Shown here: piece by piece, positions 6,307 to 7,041 of the stretch | How the letters are laid out: each line of letters begins with the position of its first letter | Numbering within the stretch: the first letter of the stretch is position 1 | DNA from: Bacteroidales bacterium | GTDB taxonomy: Bacteria; Bacteroidota; Bacteroidia; Bacteroidales; JAADGE01 | Direction: 5' to 3' | Length of the DNA stretch: 7,041 nt | Assembly: GCA_024762915.1 (NCBI GenBank) | Contig: JANTGL010000139.1 | Location: forward strand, 1 to 7,041 | Notes under the pieces: generated by a model | Told to the model about the DNA's origin: nothing | Database searches by the model: none | What the model saw: the letters and a program-made list of their open reading frames with translations, nothing else | Program-made: the position numbers and the translations under genes

Positions 6307-6388
6307 TTATTCATTATTTATTATTCACTATTAATTATTCATTATTAATTATTCATTATTAATTATTCACTATCAATTATTCATTATT
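6304..6388. repeat. 14-bp tandem repeat tract (AATTATTCATTATT type)
   Basis: Read on the minus strand, five consecutive 14-base units fit AATAATTRATARTG, apart from one base in the last unit. They occupy 6381-6312, with partial units at both ends (6388-6382 and 6311-6304). Each unit is two related 7-base halves. The tract overlaps the last codons and the stop of the serine ammonia-lyase gene, so the protein's final Asn-Asn-Glu and TAA are written in repeat sequence. With the AAAGTT-type copy beside it, it accounts for most of the 131-base gap to yraN. Confidence 0.85.
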
Positions 6389-7041
6389 TCTGCCGTGCAA
6401 TCCCATCTTTGCCAGACCGCCCAAAGAAGTTTCTTTGTATAAACTCGGTAAATCGTGTCCGGTTTGTTCCATCACTTCTACCACATTATCAAACGAGACT
6501 AAATGTCTGCCGTCGGAATGAATGGCATACAAAGCCGAATCCAAAGCACGTTGTGCTCCGAATGCATTTCGCTCGATGCAAGGTACTTGCACCAATCCGG
6601 CAATCGGATCACAAGTTAATCCGAGATGATGCTCCAAACCCGAGGAAGCGGCATATTCGATTTGATACATTGTTCCGCCGAGCAATTGCGCACAAGCTCC
6701 GGCTGCCATTGAACAAGCCGTTCCCACTTCTCCCTGGCATCCGACATCAGCTCCGGAAATTGACGCATTTTCTTTAACCAAATTTCCGATTAATCCGGCA
6801 ACGGCAAGAGCTTCCAGTATTCGATTTTCAGAGAAATTATATTTTTTGTAAAACAAATACATCACTGCCGGCAAAATTCCGGACGAACCGCAAGTCGGTG
6901 CCGTAACCACTTTTCCGGCAGCGGCATTTTCTTCCGAAACGGCAAGCGCATAAGCAAAAAGGAAGGTATCATCTTCGGCAAATTTATTTTGCATATTGGC
7001 TTTTACGAAGTAAGCCGGAGCTTTTCGCCGAAGTTTCAACA
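6377..7041 (-). CDS. sdaA: L-serine ammonia-lyase, iron-sulfur type, C-terminal part (cut by right edge)
   Basis: This enzyme converts L-serine to pyruvate and ammonia using an oxygen-sensitive [4Fe-4S] cluster. The window holds the C-terminal 221 codons; the N-terminal half lies beyond the right edge, and the first complete codon (TTG at 7039) is internal rather than a start. Numbering from that codon, APTCGSSGILPAV (47-59) is the conserved catalytic-domain block. GCQGEVGTACSMAAG (100-114) and LGLTCDPIAGLVQVPCIERNA (139-159) closely match E. coli SdaA. C101, C143 and C154 have the spacing (42 and 11 residues) of the three cluster cysteines in characterised bacterial enzymes. YKETSLGGLA (201-210) is the usual C-terminal block. 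The protein ends GRNNE, lacking the C-terminal cysteine seen in some homologues, and the final residues come from the tandem repeat. It is the gene upstream of yraN on the same strand. Confidence 0.94.
   Translation of the reverse strand, partial: LKLRRKAPAYFVKANMQNKFAEDDTFLFAYALAVSEENAAAGKVVTAPTCGSSGILPAVMYLFYKKYNFSENRILEALAVAGLIGNLVKENASISGADVGCQGEVGTACSMAAGACAQLLGGTMYQIEYAASSGLEHHLGLTCDPIAGLVQVPCIERNAFGAQRALDSALYAIHSDGRHLVSFDNVVEVMEQTGHDLPSLYKETSLGGLAKMGLHGRNNE

Noticed and set aside
6304..6388. Possible CRISPR array
   Set aside because: Units are contiguous 14-mers with no unique spacers and no cas genes nearby; it is a simple tandem repeat.
6409..6777. 122-codon plus-strand open frame
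   Set aside because: It is antisense to the strongly conserved serine ammonia-lyase sequence and its product looks like no protein family; a shadow frame.
7037..7039. TTG as the start of the serine ammonia-lyase
   Set aside because: The family needs a large N-terminal part that is missing; the codon is internal and the gene continues past the window edge.

Overview
The window looks like chromosomal DNA of a member of the Bacteroidota (probably Bacteroidales or a relative). Three things point there. The DNA is AT-rich and the starts lack Shine-Dalgarno sequences. Exported proteins have signal peptides ending in 'AQ'. Upstream regions contain the Bacteroidota -7 box TAnnTTTG. I see no transposase, integrase, CRISPR array, tRNA or rRNA. 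Most genes are housekeeping or envelope genes.

Layout, left to right. (1) The N-terminal part of a CCA-adding/poly(A) polymerase-type tRNA nucleotidyltransferase, on the minus strand and cut by the left edge. (2) Divergent from it, a complete 565-residue acyl-CoA dehydrogenase family protein with a long C-terminal extension. (3) A 225-base convergent gap built of AAAGTT-type repeats that form a long imperfect inverted repeat. (4) A minus-strand exported 326-residue protein resembling the DUF1207 family, with a clear TAnnTTTG promoter. (5) Divergent from it, a complete S41 C-terminal processing protease with signal peptide, PDZ domain and Ser/Lys dyad. (6) A promoter and hairpin-forming leader in front of a very AT-rich orphan lipoprotein gene. 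(7) Convergent to that, a minus-strand YraN/UPF0102 gene. (8) A 14-bp tandem repeat tract that runs into the 3' end of (9) an iron-sulfur L-serine ammonia-lyase, cut by the right edge.

The genes do not form one pathway. The only same-strand neighbours that could be co-transcribed are the serine ammonia-lyase and yraN, and they are separated by the repeat tract. The DUF1207-like and S41 genes share a divergent intergenic region and both products are exported, but a joint role is only a guess.

I found no convincing new multi-gene system. The most distinctive material is non-coding. Two intergenic regions carry the same pair of low-complexity repeat types, and in both the repeat overlaps the stop codon of the upstream gene. 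The orphan lipoprotein, with its own promoter and structured leader, is the best candidate for an undescribed gene.
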